This document shows positions 42,976 through 52,754 of a stretch of DNA of 64,000 nucleotides, piece by piece; positions within the stretch are counted from its first letter, which is position 1, and every line of letters starts with the position of its first letter. The stretch is from Coleofasciculus sp040219735 (GTDB lineage: Bacteria > Cyanobacteriota > Cyanobacteriia > Cyanobacteriales > Coleofasciculaceae), in the NCBI GenBank assembly GCA_040219735.1, contig JAVJRX010000100.1. The stretch is one strand, 5' to 3'. The position numbers and the translations under genes are program-made. Below the pieces are notes generated by a model that saw only the letters and a program-made list of their open reading frames with translations, was not told where the DNA came from and ran no database searches.

Positions 42976-43329
42976 TTAGATGTCAATCGTGCTACAATTA
43001 TCCTTGTGCGCCAAGCTTTTGTTTTACAAAAATTCGAGGCTGCCATTAAGCCGAACGCGATCGCTTCCCTTACTGCCCCGCGAACCGTTAAGCGGACACT
43101 AACAAGCAACGTGCGCCCTTGACCAGGGGATCAGGTTAAGTTATAGAAAAATCTAATCATACCCACTAGAAATTCTAATCATTAAAGCGAAGCGTTAGGT
43201 CTAAACTCCCTTAAACTTAAACTTAAGGAGACGAACGGATAACCGGGGGAACCGCATCTACAACTCTTTATCTCCTCCAAAAAATAAAAATAGAGATAAG
43301 AGTTCCCATAATAAAGCCCCAGCTATAAA
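42976..43329. other. Intergenic region with hairpin upstream of kinase gene
   Basis: Follows the TnpB fragment. GTGCTACAATTATCC (42988-43002) looks like a promoter -10 region. An imperfect inverted repeat, AACTCTTTATCTC…GAGATAAGAGTT (about 43262-43304), precedes the kinase gene by 25 bases and could regulate it. No gene is seen. Confidence 0.45.
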
Positions 43330-45243
43330 ATGCTAAATTTTTTACCGCCAACCCCAAGCACCGGGAGTCAGGCTTCCGATCCTTTTTTCGCGCTCTCGTT
43401 GGATATGCTGTGCGTGTTGGGGGAAGATGGTCATTTCAAGCAACTTAATCCCCGATGGGAGGAAATATTAGGCTTTACTCATCAGGAACTTTTAGCACAA
43501 CCTTGGCTGGAATTGATCCATCCCCAGGATCAACAGTTAACGCTCGCCAAGCTAGAATCCCTGACCCGGAATCAGACTGCACCGATCCGCTTGAAAAATC
43601 GCTGTCGTTGTGCTAATGGATATTACAAATCGCTGTTATGGAATGTCTCAATCCACCCCGAAAACAAATTGATCTACGCTGTGGTGCGTGATCAAACCGA
43701 ATGTAAGCAATCCAAGGAAGCATTACGTGAGAGTGAAGAACGCTTCCGTTGTCTGGTAGAAAATGTCAAAGACTATGCCATTTATATGCTAGACCCAGAG
43801 GGACGGGTCATCAGTTGGAATCAGGGCGCTGAACGGATTAATGGTTATCAAGAAGAAGAGATTCTCGGTGAACCTGCGTCTCGGTTTTATTTACCGGAGG
43901 ATGTTAAAGCAGGTAAACTAGAGCAAGCCCTAAAAATCGCGGCAGAAAACGGTCGGTTTGAGGACGAAAGTTACCGAGTCCGCAAGGATGGATCGATATT
44001 TTGGGCAAATGCAGTGATTACAGCATTGTATGACAAAAAAGGGCAATTGCGCGGGTTTACTAAAGTAGTCCGGGACATCACTGAACGCAAACTGGCACAA
44101 GAAGCGCTGCAAAATGCTCATGATGACTTAGAAAAACGAGTGGCTGAACGTACCGCTGAACTACTGCAAGTCAATCAGCGACTCAGACGGGAAATTAAGG
44201 AACGTAAACAAGTCGAACATCAACGGCGGCGATCGCAAGCCCAGTTGGAACAACAGACTCAGCAACTGCAAGACGCCCTGCAAAAGCTCAAACACACTCA
44301 AGCCCAACTCGTTCACTCGGAAAAAATGTCGAGTTTAGGGCAATTAGTTGCGGGAGTTGCTCACGAAATTAACAATCCAGTTAACTTTATCTATGGTAAC
44401 CTGAATTACGCTGAGCAATACTTTCAGGATATATTAGAGTTAGTTGAGCTTTATCAAGAATCCTTTCCCAAACCCTCAGCCAAAGTTCAAGAGCATATCG
44501 AGATCATCGATTTCAATTTTATTACCACGGATCTGCCGAAGTTACTGCATTCGATGAAAGTGGGGGCGGATCGGATCTATCAAATCGTGCGATCGCTGCG
44601 GAATTTCTCCCATCTGGATCGCGCCGAGAAAAGCGTGGTGGATATTCATGAAGGGATTGATAATACTCTGTTGATTTTGCAAAGCCGCATCAAAGTCAAA
44701 GCAGGGCGAACCTCGATCACTGTTGTCAAAAACTATGGCGACTTACCCTTGATCGACTGCTATGCGGGACAATTGAACCAAGTGTTTATGAATATTCTGT
44801 GTAACGCGATCGATGCTTTAGAAGAAGGATTAGACAAAGGTCTATTGGGCGACAGAACTTCATCTAAAAGCCCCACAATTCAGGTTAGTACGCAGGTGAT
44901 TAACGAAAACTGGATTGCTATTCGGATTGCGGATAATGGTGTCGGTATTCCTGATTGCGTGAAGCAGCGACTGTTTGATCCTTTCTTTACCACCAAACCC
45001 GTTGGCAAAGGTACGGGATTAGGCTTGTCTATTAGTTATCAGATTGTGGTAGAAAAGCATGGCGGACATCTCAAATGCTTGTCATCACCGGGTCAGGGAA
45101 CAGAGTTTATCATAGAAATTCCCATTGAACCTAATCTACAGCAGTATTGTTGCTCAAATCTTTATCAAAATCCGGTAGATTCACAGATTCGAGCATCTCA
45201 ATCCTCAATTTCTGATTCCTTAAATTCCATGGCATTAAAGTAA
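43330..45243 (+). CDS. Cytosolic PAS-PAS histidine kinase
   Basis: A 637-residue soluble kinase with no membrane segment. Two PAS domains occupy about 15-130 (LDMLCVLGEDGHFKQLNPRW) and 135-255 (VKDYAIYMLDPEGRVISWNQ … RDITERK). A coiled coil (about 256-335) leads to the H-box VAGVAHEINNPVNFIYGN near 345. N box NQVFMNILCNAIDA, G1 IADNGVGIPD and G2 GKGTGLGLSI complete a GHKL domain. The kinase core is very similar to that of the 56.9-58.7 kb gene, so the two are paralogues with different sensors. No regulator gene is next to it. A hairpin lies in its upstream region. Confidence 0.92.
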   Translation: MLNFLPPTPSTGSQASDPFFALSLDMLCVLGEDGHFKQLNPRWEEILGFTHQELLAQPWLELIHPQDQQLTLAKLESLTRNQTAPIRLKNRCRCANGYYKSLLWNVSIHPENKLIYAVVRDQTECKQSKEALRESEERFRCLVENVKDYAIYMLDPEGRVISWNQGAERINGYQEEEILGEPASRFYLPEDVKAGKLEQALKIAAENGRFEDESYRVRKDGSIFWANAVITALYDKKGQLRGFTKVVRDITERKLAQEALQNAHDDLEKRVAERTAELLQVNQRLRREIKERKQVEHQRRRSQAQLEQQTQQLQDALQKLKHTQAQLVHSEKMSSLGQLVAGVAHEINNPVNFIYGNLNYAEQYFQDILELVELYQESFPKPSAKVQEHIEIIDFNFITTDLPKLLHSMKVGADRIYQIVRSLRNFSHLDRAEKSVVDIHEGIDNTLLILQSRIKVKAGRTSITVVKNYGDLPLIDCYAGQLNQVFMNILCNAIDALEEGLDKGLLGDRTSSKSPTIQVSTQVINENWIAIRIADNGVGIPDCVKQRLFDPFFTTKPVGKGTGLGLSISYQIVVEKHGGHLKCLSSPGQGTEFIIEIPIEPNLQQYCCSNLYQNPVDSQIRASQSSISDSLNSMALK

Positions 45244-45335
45244 GTGAATTATGAGGAACAGTAAACAATAAACAAATGACGTAGCTTGCTTCTCAAGGGA
45301 GCGAGTATGACAAATGACGATCTACGACGATCTAC

Positions 45336-45788
45336 TTAGATGATCTTAAACTCTTTGAGTGCAGGCAAAAAGTTTCGGTTTTCATGACTAGGGCGCGTCA
45401 GTTTAATTAGGGCAAAGCGCTGGGCGGGAGTTAGGGCTTCCCACTGCTCAAGCGTGAGGGAAACATCAAATTCTTGGGCTTTAGTTTGAACATCGGATGG
45501 AATTGTCGCTGCTTCCATCCAAGCTGGATTGGGTTCGATAGCAAGTTCTGAAGCGGGTTGACCTGTATAGTTTGTTACCAAGTCTTGTAAGTACTGCCGA
45601 TAGACTTGGCTTTCGGGGGCTGTGGTTGCGGGCATTTCCACTAACGTCTGACGTTCTTGCTGGGTAAATTGATGCCAGTGGGCTAATTTAAGTTTAACGC
45701 CACAGGTGTCTAATTTCATTCGCACCTGCATAGGGATGCAGCGTAAGGAATCGACGAAATCTTTTTCAAATTGGAAGAAGTGAGTCAT
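45336..45788 (-). CDS. Nitrate-reductase-associated protein family
   Basis: 150 residues from ATG 45788 (MTHFFQFEKDFVDSLRCIPM), preferred because the family begins at this FQFE motif; the longer frame adds 28 unrelated residues. Further family marks are KLDTCGVKLKLAHWHQFTQQ, YRQYLQDLV and LTLEQWEALTPAQRFALIKL. The family was named from co-occurrence with cyanobacterial nitrate assimilation; its molecular role is unknown. No nitrate gene is visible nearby. Confidence 0.82.
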   Translation of the reverse strand: MTHFFQFEKDFVDSLRCIPMQVRMKLDTCGVKLKLAHWHQFTQQERQTLVEMPATTAPESQVYRQYLQDLVTNYTGQPASELAIEPNPAWMEAATIPSDVQTKAQEFDVSLTLEQWEALTPAQRFALIKLTRPSHENRNFLPALKEFKII

Positions 45789-45968
45789 AGTAGGGGAGAA
45801 GCTTATGCGCCCAGATTGTTCAGCTTTACGGCTAAATTTTACTCGCAAATGCTTCGCCCAGTCAAACGTCAAACGTCAAAATGGATTTATCTGGTGGGAT
45901 AACCGATAATCTATCCACCAAACCCGTCCTTAATCACCCCTACTACCTCAACTAGAAAAGCCGTTTTA

Positions 45969-46436
45969 CTAATGATTGTTTCTCGGTGCGGTGCGGCGAA
46001 TAAGCCAATAACTAATGGAGAGTGATAGAATAGCTAGGGCTAAACCAATAATTTCGATACCTTCTGTTTTTTCGAGGTTGAGAATGATAATTTTACGGGC
46101 GACAGCAATTAGGGAAGTGACGATAACGAGTTCAACTTGAACAACGTGCTTGCGGAGATAGGCAGTAATATTTTCTAGAATTTCCAGCGCAATCAGAATA
46201 TTTAAGAATAGCCCAAAAACTTCAAACAAGCTTTCATTAAAGAAACCCACTGGTTCAACCAGCAGTTGTTTGGAGAGAACGATAATCAAATCGAACATTG
46301 CCACCAAGATGACGGCAATCATCACCAGAGACAAAATCTTGGAGACAATGCCCTCAACCTGTTCAATGGCGCCCAGAAATGTGTTGTCCCTACAATTATC
46401 TTTCAAGAGAAGGAGTAATTTTTTTAATCGCTGCAT
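45969..46436 (-). CDS. PsiE-family membrane protein
   Basis: A 155-residue membrane protein with four helices (ILSLVMIAVILVAMFDLIIV, VFGLFLNILIALEILENITA, VQVELVIVTSLIAVARKIII, IIGLALAILSLSISYWLI). The LEILENITAYLRKHVVQVEL and VARKIIILNLE motifs are those of the phosphate-starvation-inducible PsiE family, whose function is not known. No Pho box is evident to me. Confidence 0.85.
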   Translation of the reverse strand: MQRLKKLLLLLKDNCRDNTFLGAIEQVEGIVSKILSLVMIAVILVAMFDLIIVLSKQLLVEPVGFFNESLFEVFGLFLNILIALEILENITAYLRKHVVQVELVIVTSLIAVARKIIILNLEKTEGIEIIGLALAILSLSISYWLIRRTAPRNNH

Positions 46437-46500
46437 TTTTCTCTAGGAGTCACCCTGCCAAAACCATAATATCATTGATGGAGTAGTACAAGACGATTCT

Positions 46501-46575
46501 AAGCTGTTCGACATTTAAACCTTAATGTCAACAACTGCTCTCATCGTTGTCATGCTAGCATCTTGCTCGCTACCC
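46501..46575. repeat. Dispersed repeat A, copy 2
   Basis: AAGCTGTTCGACATTTAAAC…CTTGCTCGCTACC, diverged from the copy at 40997-41072 (shared AAGCTGTTCGRCATTTAAA and GCTCTCAT). Lies in the 46437-46780 gap, which holds repeats only. Confidence 0.7.
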
Positions 46576-46587
46576 ATTTCCAATTTC

Positions 46588-46677
46588 TATCATGTCCGGT
46601 CAAACACCCCGAATAAAAGCGTCTGAAACCCTTGTTATTAAAGCATTGTAATTACGGGGAATCGTCAGGACATGATA
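46588..46677. repeat. 90-base inverted-repeat-bounded element
   Basis: Ends are perfect 10-base inverted repeats TATCATGTCC/GGACATGATA, with inner CCCCG (46607-46611)/CGGGG (46655-46659). It looks like a small non-autonomous mobile element. A single end also occurs near 3936. Confidence 0.7.
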
Positions 46678-46780
46678 TTACAGCGATTTTCAAGTTAGTA
46701 GACTACAGCCCATAATTGAGCACAGAAGTAACGTGCCAAAAATAAATCTGGGGACTCTACATGAGCAAAGTATTTTTTAG

Positions 46781-47323
46781 CTAAAGTTCTTTCAGCTTGG
46801 CATCTAAATCAAAGGGTTGTCCATAATCCCAAATTTTCATATCTAAACGATGATTGGATACAGTGATTTCCAATTCAACAGGAGTCGATTTTGATAAGCC
46901 TTTGTGGGCGTGACGAACAACATTGGTAAACGCCTCGACTAGGGCAATTTGACCTAACTGCCAAACTTGTTGGGGAATGGGTAAATGCTGGATCTGTCCA
47001 TACCAATCTAAAATTTGCTCTACGGCATTGAGGTCGCTATTGACAGTAAGCTTGAGGTTCCGATAACGAGACTTGATTCGTTTTTTTCTAAAGTAATTTC
47101 CCAGAATCAACGTCAGCCGCCTGCAAAAACAAAGTAACCTGGCGAACAGATTTTTCTGGTGGCATTTCGGTAATATTTTAACGGGTTCTTGTTCATAGAC
47201 TTTGCTGATAAACAAACAATTTTTATTGTCTTGGGTGCGGGTATACCTGATATCGTCGGCGATCTGGGAAATGATTTTTATGCCCATTCCGCCTTCAGGG
47301 AGTTGCTCTATGGTATTTGGCAT
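46781..47323 (-). CDS. Rearranged GHKL anti-sigma-like ATPase, C-terminal half placed first
   Basis: A 180-residue protein of RsbW/SpoIIAB-like ancestry with its parts in reversed order. Residues 9-44 (LPEGGMGIKIISQIADDIRY … NCLFISKVY) are the G2 box and closing strand that normally end this domain. Then a basic linker (ARLLCFCRRLTLILGNYFRKK) leads to the usual beginning and middle: LNAVEQILDWYGQIQ, N box LGQIALVEAFTNVVRHAH, and IWDYGQPFDLDAKLKEL where it stops. Start has a good GAGGGGA ribosome site. Downstream bases do not encode the missing end. It may be a real circular permutation, or the scar of a tandem duplication with both ends lost. Normal members bind partner-switching anti-anti-sigma factors. 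Confidence 0.72.
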   Translation of the reverse strand: MPNTIEQLPEGGMGIKIISQIADDIRYTRTQDNKNCLFISKVYEQEPVKILPKCHQKNLFARLLCFCRRLTLILGNYFRKKRIKSRYRNLKLTVNSDLNAVEQILDWYGQIQHLPIPQQVWQLGQIALVEAFTNVVRHAHKGLSKSTPVELEITVSNHRLDMKIWDYGQPFDLDAKLKEL

Positions 47324-47816
47324 AAGAAAAGTCCCCTCATGGAAAGAAACTATTTTTTAGTATCCAGGATTTGTAGGTAGTGCATTGTGATAGATAGATT
47401 GACAGTAACGTGATAATTTCCGTTGGTCTGAGTAATTAGCTGCACACCACTAATGTAACTTGAATCACATTAATACGGTTAATGGCATCAAGTTCGCTCA
47501 TTTTCTCTCTTGTTAGTGTTTCAGTCGCATCGATGACTGAACTTATTGTCCAGAGTAGCTTTTAGACTCAGGACAAGAGGGTAGAAGTAACAGACCCACT
47601 AAAATTTCCCTTGCCGCCCCTGTCTGTCTTGTTTAGAGGTGTTTGGAGGCGGTTGGTATGATGCAGGAGTAGCCTCTATGTGAAAGTTAGAGTAATAACC
47701 TTAATATATTCTAAATGATCTATGCGATCGCGCCCAGTAATTGGTCTAATTATAAATTGAGCGGTTGAGACAAGCGGGGGAAACGCTACTGCCTTTCGAG
47801 GGTGCGGTTCACCCCT
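47324..47816. other. Intergenic region, no gene seen
   Basis: 493 bases between the rearranged ATPase gene and the end of the WD40 gene. A tiny frame (MHYLQILDTKK) precedes the ATPase gene start but has no support. No repeat or RNA is recognised. Confidence 0.5.
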
Positions 47817-50800
47817 TTACTCTTGAGTGTCGATACCCTGACACCGAGGGGGTTCTGGATTAGTCACGCTGTCAGCATCGCGTTGTTTCATCTTTCGGTT
47901 CGTCTTAATATAGTCCTCCAGCCAATTGCAACCGTATATCAGTAGTTCATCTAATTGATCTAATTTGTGGAGTTCTTTTAAATCCCACAAAATTATAGTA
48001 TTGTCCGCACTGGCTAATGCTAAGGTTTGACCATCAGGAGAAAAACTCACGCCTCTAATTCCATCCCGATGTCCGGTCAGAGTTCTGATGAAAGTCCCAT
48101 CCAGGTTCCAGAGTTTCACGGTTTTATCATCACTGGCTGTGGCGATGGTTTGACCATCCGGTGAGAAAGTGACGCTACGAACCTGATCCTGATGTCCTTC
48201 AAGCGTCTTAATTAGTTCTCCTTCTATTGTCCAAAGTTTCGCCGTATTGTCCTCACTGGCTGTAGCGATGATTTGACCATCTGGTGAGAATGCCACACTC
48301 CGAACCCAACTTTTGTGTCCGTTATCTCCTGTGAGTGTCCTAATCAAGCTGCCATCAGGCTTCCAGAGATTTACAGTTGTGTCATCACTGGCTGAGGCAA
48401 TAATTTGACCATCGGGACTAAACGTCACATCCCTTACCCAGTCGCGATGATCTTTGAGTAAGGTTTTTCGCCACACACCGTCGAATCTCCAGAGTGTAAC
48501 AGTATTATCTCGACTGGCTGTAGCAATCGTCTTGCCGTCGGGAGAGAAACTGACACCAAATACTTGATCAGGATGCCATAGAGTCCATTGAAGTTTACCA
48601 TCGCCCGTCCAAAGTTTCACGGTTTGGTCATAACTTGCGGTGGCGATGGTTTGACCATCTCGGGAAAAACTCACATCTAAAACCTCTTTAGTGTGGTTTT
48701 TGGGAAGTTCTCGCAGTCTATAGTTTGGTGTATTACTTCCATCGGTTGAAGAATCCTTTTCCCATAGTTTTACCGTTCCATCTTCACTGGCTGAGGCAAT
48801 CCTCTGACCATCAGGGCTAAAGCTTACATTCCAGACTTTACCGATATGTCCGTTGAGGGTTTTTTGGAAAATTCTGTCACCCAGTTGCCAGAGTTTTAAT
48901 GAGTGATCCGCACTGGCTGAGACTAGGCGATTTTCAGATAAAAAACTCACATCATAAACACCATTGCTATGGCCGGTTAGGGTTGTTTGCAATTGCCCAT
49001 TTTCCACGTTCCATATTTTAACTGTATTATCTTGACTCGCTGTCGCCAGGGTTTTACCATTGGGGCTAAAACTGAGGCTTGATACTGAATCTCTATGCCC
49101 CTTAAGGCTTCTCACAAAGTCATCCTCAAGTGACCAAAGTTTAACTGTGCCATCCCGACTGGCTGTGGCAATTATTTGACCATCAGGGCTGAAAGTGACT
49201 GCCCAAACTATATCTGAATGTTCTTTAAATTTCCTATTAGGAATGGTTTCAAATTTTCCCTCAGCCGTGCGTTGCCAGAGTTTCACGGTATTATCCCGAC
49301 TCGCTGTGGCTATAACCTTACCATTGGGGGAAAAACTGACGCTATTAACACCGTTTTCATGACCTTCAAGTGTTTGAATCCAGCGACCTTCTAAGTCCCA
49401 CAATTTGACAGTATTGTCTTGACTGGCTGTGGCAACGATTTTGTCGGTGGGGGAAAAGCTGACATGATAGACGCCTTTGTCATGTCCCTTGATAGTTTGG
49501 TAGGGGGAGGTTTCAAAGCCACCTTTACCATTCGCTTTCCATAATTTAACTGTATTATCAAAGCTAGCTGTAGCTAGTATCTGACCGTCTGGTGAAAAAC
49601 TCACGCCCAATACTCTATCAGAATGGGCTTTAATTGGCGGCATTAATAATGTTCCATTTGGCTTCCATAGTCTTACAGTTCCGTCATAACTGGCTGAGGC
49701 AATGGTTTGACCGTCCTTTGAGACACTTATATCCCAAATAAGACCTTCGTGTCCTTCTAAGCGATTACGTTCTTCTAACCAGAAAATAGACTGTTGTAGT
49801 GCGGCTACAACTTGAGAATAAATTTGCTTATTGGTAAGTAACTTACTTTTTTGCCTCAATTGGGTCCCAGCATTAATCGCTTCGATTAAAGACTCAAATC
49901 GTTGACCTGACACAAATAGGGCTTCTGATGTCTTAATTCTGGCTAAAATTTGGTTTTTTTCTGCTTCTTGCCGATGAGATTCTGATGTTAACCAATTGGA
50001 TTTTGCTTCTTGCCTACGGACTTCTGCTTCTTGCCAAAGAATTCCTGTTGAAATTGTCAATATAAATAAAGTAATACCTGCGGTTACTGCTGCAAAAACT
50101 TGCCGTTTCCGAAATGAAATTAACTTTTCTTGACTCAAAGTATTTTTAATTTCATCTAATAAGTTAATTCCTCTGGGTTTCCGAATAAAATAGGCTAAAT
50201 AATCATGAACAATTTGATAGCGGATGCCATGAATATCAGCAAGTTTAAAAACTAAACCTGATTTAATAAAAATATCTAAGACCAAACTCAATTGTTGGGA
50301 GTCTCCCGCCTTTAATTGGTCAGGTTTGACAGCAAGATCCGCTGCTAAGGCTTTTAACTGTGCCTCCAAATCAGCACGACTTTTGAGGGGGCGAGGTTTT
50401 TTCCCTTGGGTGAGTAAGTACAAGACTAATTCAGCCGTTCGTTGATTTTCAGAGCCGCAATCTTTAATCACTTCTGCCAAATAGCGCTGCACCAGTTTAT
50501 CCTTCGGACCCCGTTCTTGATACTCAACCAGGGTAGTAATTCCTTCCGTTTGCATTTGTGCGCCGACTACTTGCAACTCAATGGGACGCACTTCTCCTGA
50601 GCGGCTGGCTAAATCCTCCACGATTGCATCAACCAAAGCGGGTTCCAAAGGAAACTGAGAACCGTCAGTCAAATGTTTAATAACATTCTTGGCGTCTTTC
50701 TGTGAAAACTTGCCTAAGTGATAGAGAATATTTTTGTTGAGAATATCATTCTGGATGGCGGCTAGATGGGATAAGTGATTGCCAATGAGCAAATAATGGA

Positions 50801-52754
50801 GATAATCCTCTCGTATGGAAAGGATAACCTTGACAAAGGGAATATCTAGGCATTTACCAAAAAACTCAAAAAATTCTTGTTTTTGCTCCGATTCGGTGCA
50901 AACAAAGAAAAATTCCTCGAACTGGTCAAAAATTAGAACAGTTCGCAGGTTGTGATGTTCATTTTGAGTCAGTTGTTCAATGACAGTAGCTGCTGAATCG
51001 GGTATAGCGGATAAGATAGTTCCTCGTTTCTCAAGCGCTTTAAAGAGTGACTTACTCAAATCCTTAACCCAATTCGTATAAACGCGCAGTGGAACGGGCA
51101 AGATATCGCGAGTATCAGTACCAAGAGTCTGATACCTCAGAGTTGGCAGTAAACCCGCATTGATCAGGGAACTTTTGCCGACTCCCGATTGACCATAAAT
51201 CACTGTCAGCTTATGCTGAGGACTGATAATTCTAGCAACCAAGCGTTTGATATCATTTTCTCGACCGGACGCCAAAATCTCTCTAGCTACAGTCTCCCGA
51301 TGCTCTGATTTCGTGAAGGATAAATTTCTCTGTCGTCGGGATTGTAAACGTCCCGCACCCACAAAGGCTCGGAAATTAAATTGTTGTTCGATGGAGCGCC
51401 GACATTGTTTAACGTCAAAGGCTTCGAGATAATGGTGTTGTTGATAGTATAGATTTCGCAACTCATTCAAAATCTGAATATAAAGTAGCGGATTATTTTC
51501 CGGTTCAGCTTTTTTGGCTGTTTCTAGAGTTGCGATCGCGTCCTGAACCTCTCCCAACTGCTGCTGCGCTCGTGCTAAGAGTAAAAGATACCAACTCTGA
51601 TGCTGTGCCTCCGTCGTAGCGTCTGAGAGTTGCAACGCTTTTTCCACGAAAGCCTTTGCCTTGCTTCCATGGTGCTGGTACAATGCTACTTCGGCTAAAA
51701 AGCCATAATTTTGAGCTAATAGCGCCGGATTACCATTCTTTTCATGCAAGGGTTGGGCTTTTTTGGCAAGTTTTTGTAACTCATCCCAATTTTCCAAGCG
51801 TCGCCATACTTCACCAAGCTGACCAACAAACTTAGCCACTAAATCAAGACGCCCCACCTGCTCAAAACAATCAATGCATTGCTGAAAATAAAACAAGGCT
51901 TTGTGCCAATGGCTAGAACTTTTAGGTTTATATAACTCGGCTTTACGGCAATAACATAACCCAATGTGAAACAGTAGCGCTCCCTCTTTTTCTCTTAATG
52001 TTGGCGTTTGGGGTGGTGATTCCCAAGCTAATTTTTGCCAAAAGTCAAGGCTATGCTGATAGTATGCCAAGGCTCCATCAATTTCATCCTGGACATAAGC
52101 CTCTAGACCCAACACAAAGTCTAGACTAGTTTGCAGCGTTTTTGGTATGTCTCTACCTTGATTTTTTAACTCCTGCACAGCGGCGTTAATTTCCCAACTC
52201 AAACCCCTGCCTAAGATAGCATCATTGGCTAAAAATGGGCTTGCACCAAAGTCTAAAACCTTTATAAATAAAGTATTGGCTTTCTGTTGTAGCTCATCGA
52301 GCAGCGTTTCCGGCGGGTATTTCAACACCGTGCGCTTCGCCCAACTCTCAATATCTGGAACTAACCGAATCAGCTTCCGCACGATTTCATCATTAACCCA
52401 AATCACCAGAGGGAAAGGACAGTTTTTGCGAAATTCTTCCCGTACTTGATTCATTGAAGTGAGCAGGCGATCGAGGTGGTAAACAGATTCCAACCCTACT
52501 ATCATTAACGCTGATGGTGTTTGGGTTTCCTGTTCCTTTTGAATTGTGGAGTAGAGTCTCTGGGTAGACGCATGAAGCATAAGTTCTGTGATCGGTACAG
52601 AGCAGATGTCTTTAAGCTGCTGCATTGATCGCTCTCGCAGGCTAATGTAGTTACAGTGAACCAACATTAAGGAAAATTGCCCCTCAGACATCGCGATCGC
52701 CCAGGCAAGTTCTTGAATTGATTTCTGGTTATCGCTCCTCGAAGATGGGTTCAT
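47817..52754 (-). CDS. nSTAND ATPase with 14 WD40 repeats
   Basis: A 1645-residue signalling protein. The N-terminal 470 residues include an AAA-like or effector-like region (SLMLVHCNYISLRERSMQQL, LVIWVNDEIVRKLIR) and TPR-like helices (ALLFHIGLCYCRKAELY). The STAND ATPase has P-loop VIYGQSGVGKSSLINAGLL (about 518-536) and Walker B LRTVLIFDQFEEFF. One hydrophobic segment (VTAGITLFILTISTGILW, near 885) suggests membrane attachment. Fourteen WD40 repeats (about 998-1600; GH…SPDGQTIATAS…TVKLW pattern) make two seven-blade propellers as ligand sensors. The repeats are highly alike, indicating recent duplication. It overlaps the upstream ATPase gene by four bases and acts with it. Confidence 0.93.
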   Translation of the reverse strand: MNPSSRSDNQKSIQELAWAIAMSEGQFSLMLVHCNYISLRERSMQQLKDICSVPITELMLHASTQRLYSTIQKEQETQTPSALMIVGLESVYHLDRLLTSMNQVREEFRKNCPFPLVIWVNDEIVRKLIRLVPDIESWAKRTVLKYPPETLLDELQQKANTLFIKVLDFGASPFLANDAILGRGLSWEINAAVQELKNQGRDIPKTLQTSLDFVLGLEAYVQDEIDGALAYYQHSLDFWQKLAWESPPQTPTLREKEGALLFHIGLCYCRKAELYKPKSSSHWHKALFYFQQCIDCFEQVGRLDLVAKFVGQLGEVWRRLENWDELQKLAKKAQPLHEKNGNPALLAQNYGFLAEVALYQHHGSKAKAFVEKALQLSDATTEAQHQSWYLLLLARAQQQLGEVQDAIATLETAKKAEPENNPLLYIQILNELRNLYYQQHHYLEAFDVKQCRRSIEQQFNFRAFVGAGRLQSRRQRNLSFTKSEHRETVAREILASGRENDIKRLVARIISPQHKLTVIYGQSGVGKSSLINAGLLPTLRYQTLGTDTRDILPVPLRVYTNWVKDLSKSLFKALEKRGTILSAIPDSAATVIEQLTQNEHHNLRTVLIFDQFEEFFFVCTESEQKQEFFEFFGKCLDIPFVKVILSIREDYLHYLLIGNHLSHLAAIQNDILNKNILYHLGKFSQKDAKNVIKHLTDGSQFPLEPALVDAIVEDLASRSGEVRPIELQVVGAQMQTEGITTLVEYQERGPKDKLVQRYLAEVIKDCGSENQRTAELVLYLLTQGKKPRPLKSRADLEAQLKALAADLAVKPDQLKAGDSQQLSLVLDIFIKSGLVFKLADIHGIRYQIVHDYLAYFIRKPRGINLLDEIKNTLSQEKLISFRKRQVFAAVTAGITLFILTISTGILWQEAEVRRQEAKSNWLTSESHRQEAEKNQILARIKTSEALFVSGQRFESLIEAINAGTQLRQKSKLLTNKQIYSQVVAALQQSIFWLEERNRLEGHEGLIWDISVSKDGQTIASASYDGTVRLWKPNGTLLMPPIKAHSDRVLGVSFSPDGQILATASFDNTVKLWKANGKGGFETSPYQTIKGHDKGVYHVSFSPTDKIVATASQDNTVKLWDLEGRWIQTLEGHENGVNSVSFSPNGKVIATASRDNTVKLWQRTAEGKFETIPNRKFKEHSDIVWAVTFSPDGQIIATASRDGTVKLWSLEDDFVRSLKGHRDSVSSLSFSPNGKTLATASQDNTVKIWNVENGQLQTTLTGHSNGVYDVSFLSENRLVSASADHSLKLWQLGDRIFQKTLNGHIGKVWNVSFSPDGQRIASASEDGTVKLWEKDSSTDGSNTPNYRLRELPKNHTKEVLDVSFSRDGQTIATASYDQTVKLWTGDGKLQWTLWHPDQVFGVSFSPDGKTIATASRDNTVTLWRFDGVWRKTLLKDHRDWVRDVTFSPDGQIIASASDDTTVNLWKPDGSLIRTLTGDNGHKSWVRSVAFSPDGQIIATASEDNTAKLWTIEGELIKTLEGHQDQVRSVTFSPDGQTIATASDDKTVKLWNLDGTFIRTLTGHRDGIRGVSFSPDGQTLALASADNTIILWDLKELHKLDQLDELLIYGCNWLEDYIKTNRKMKQRDADSVTNPEPPRCQGIDTQE

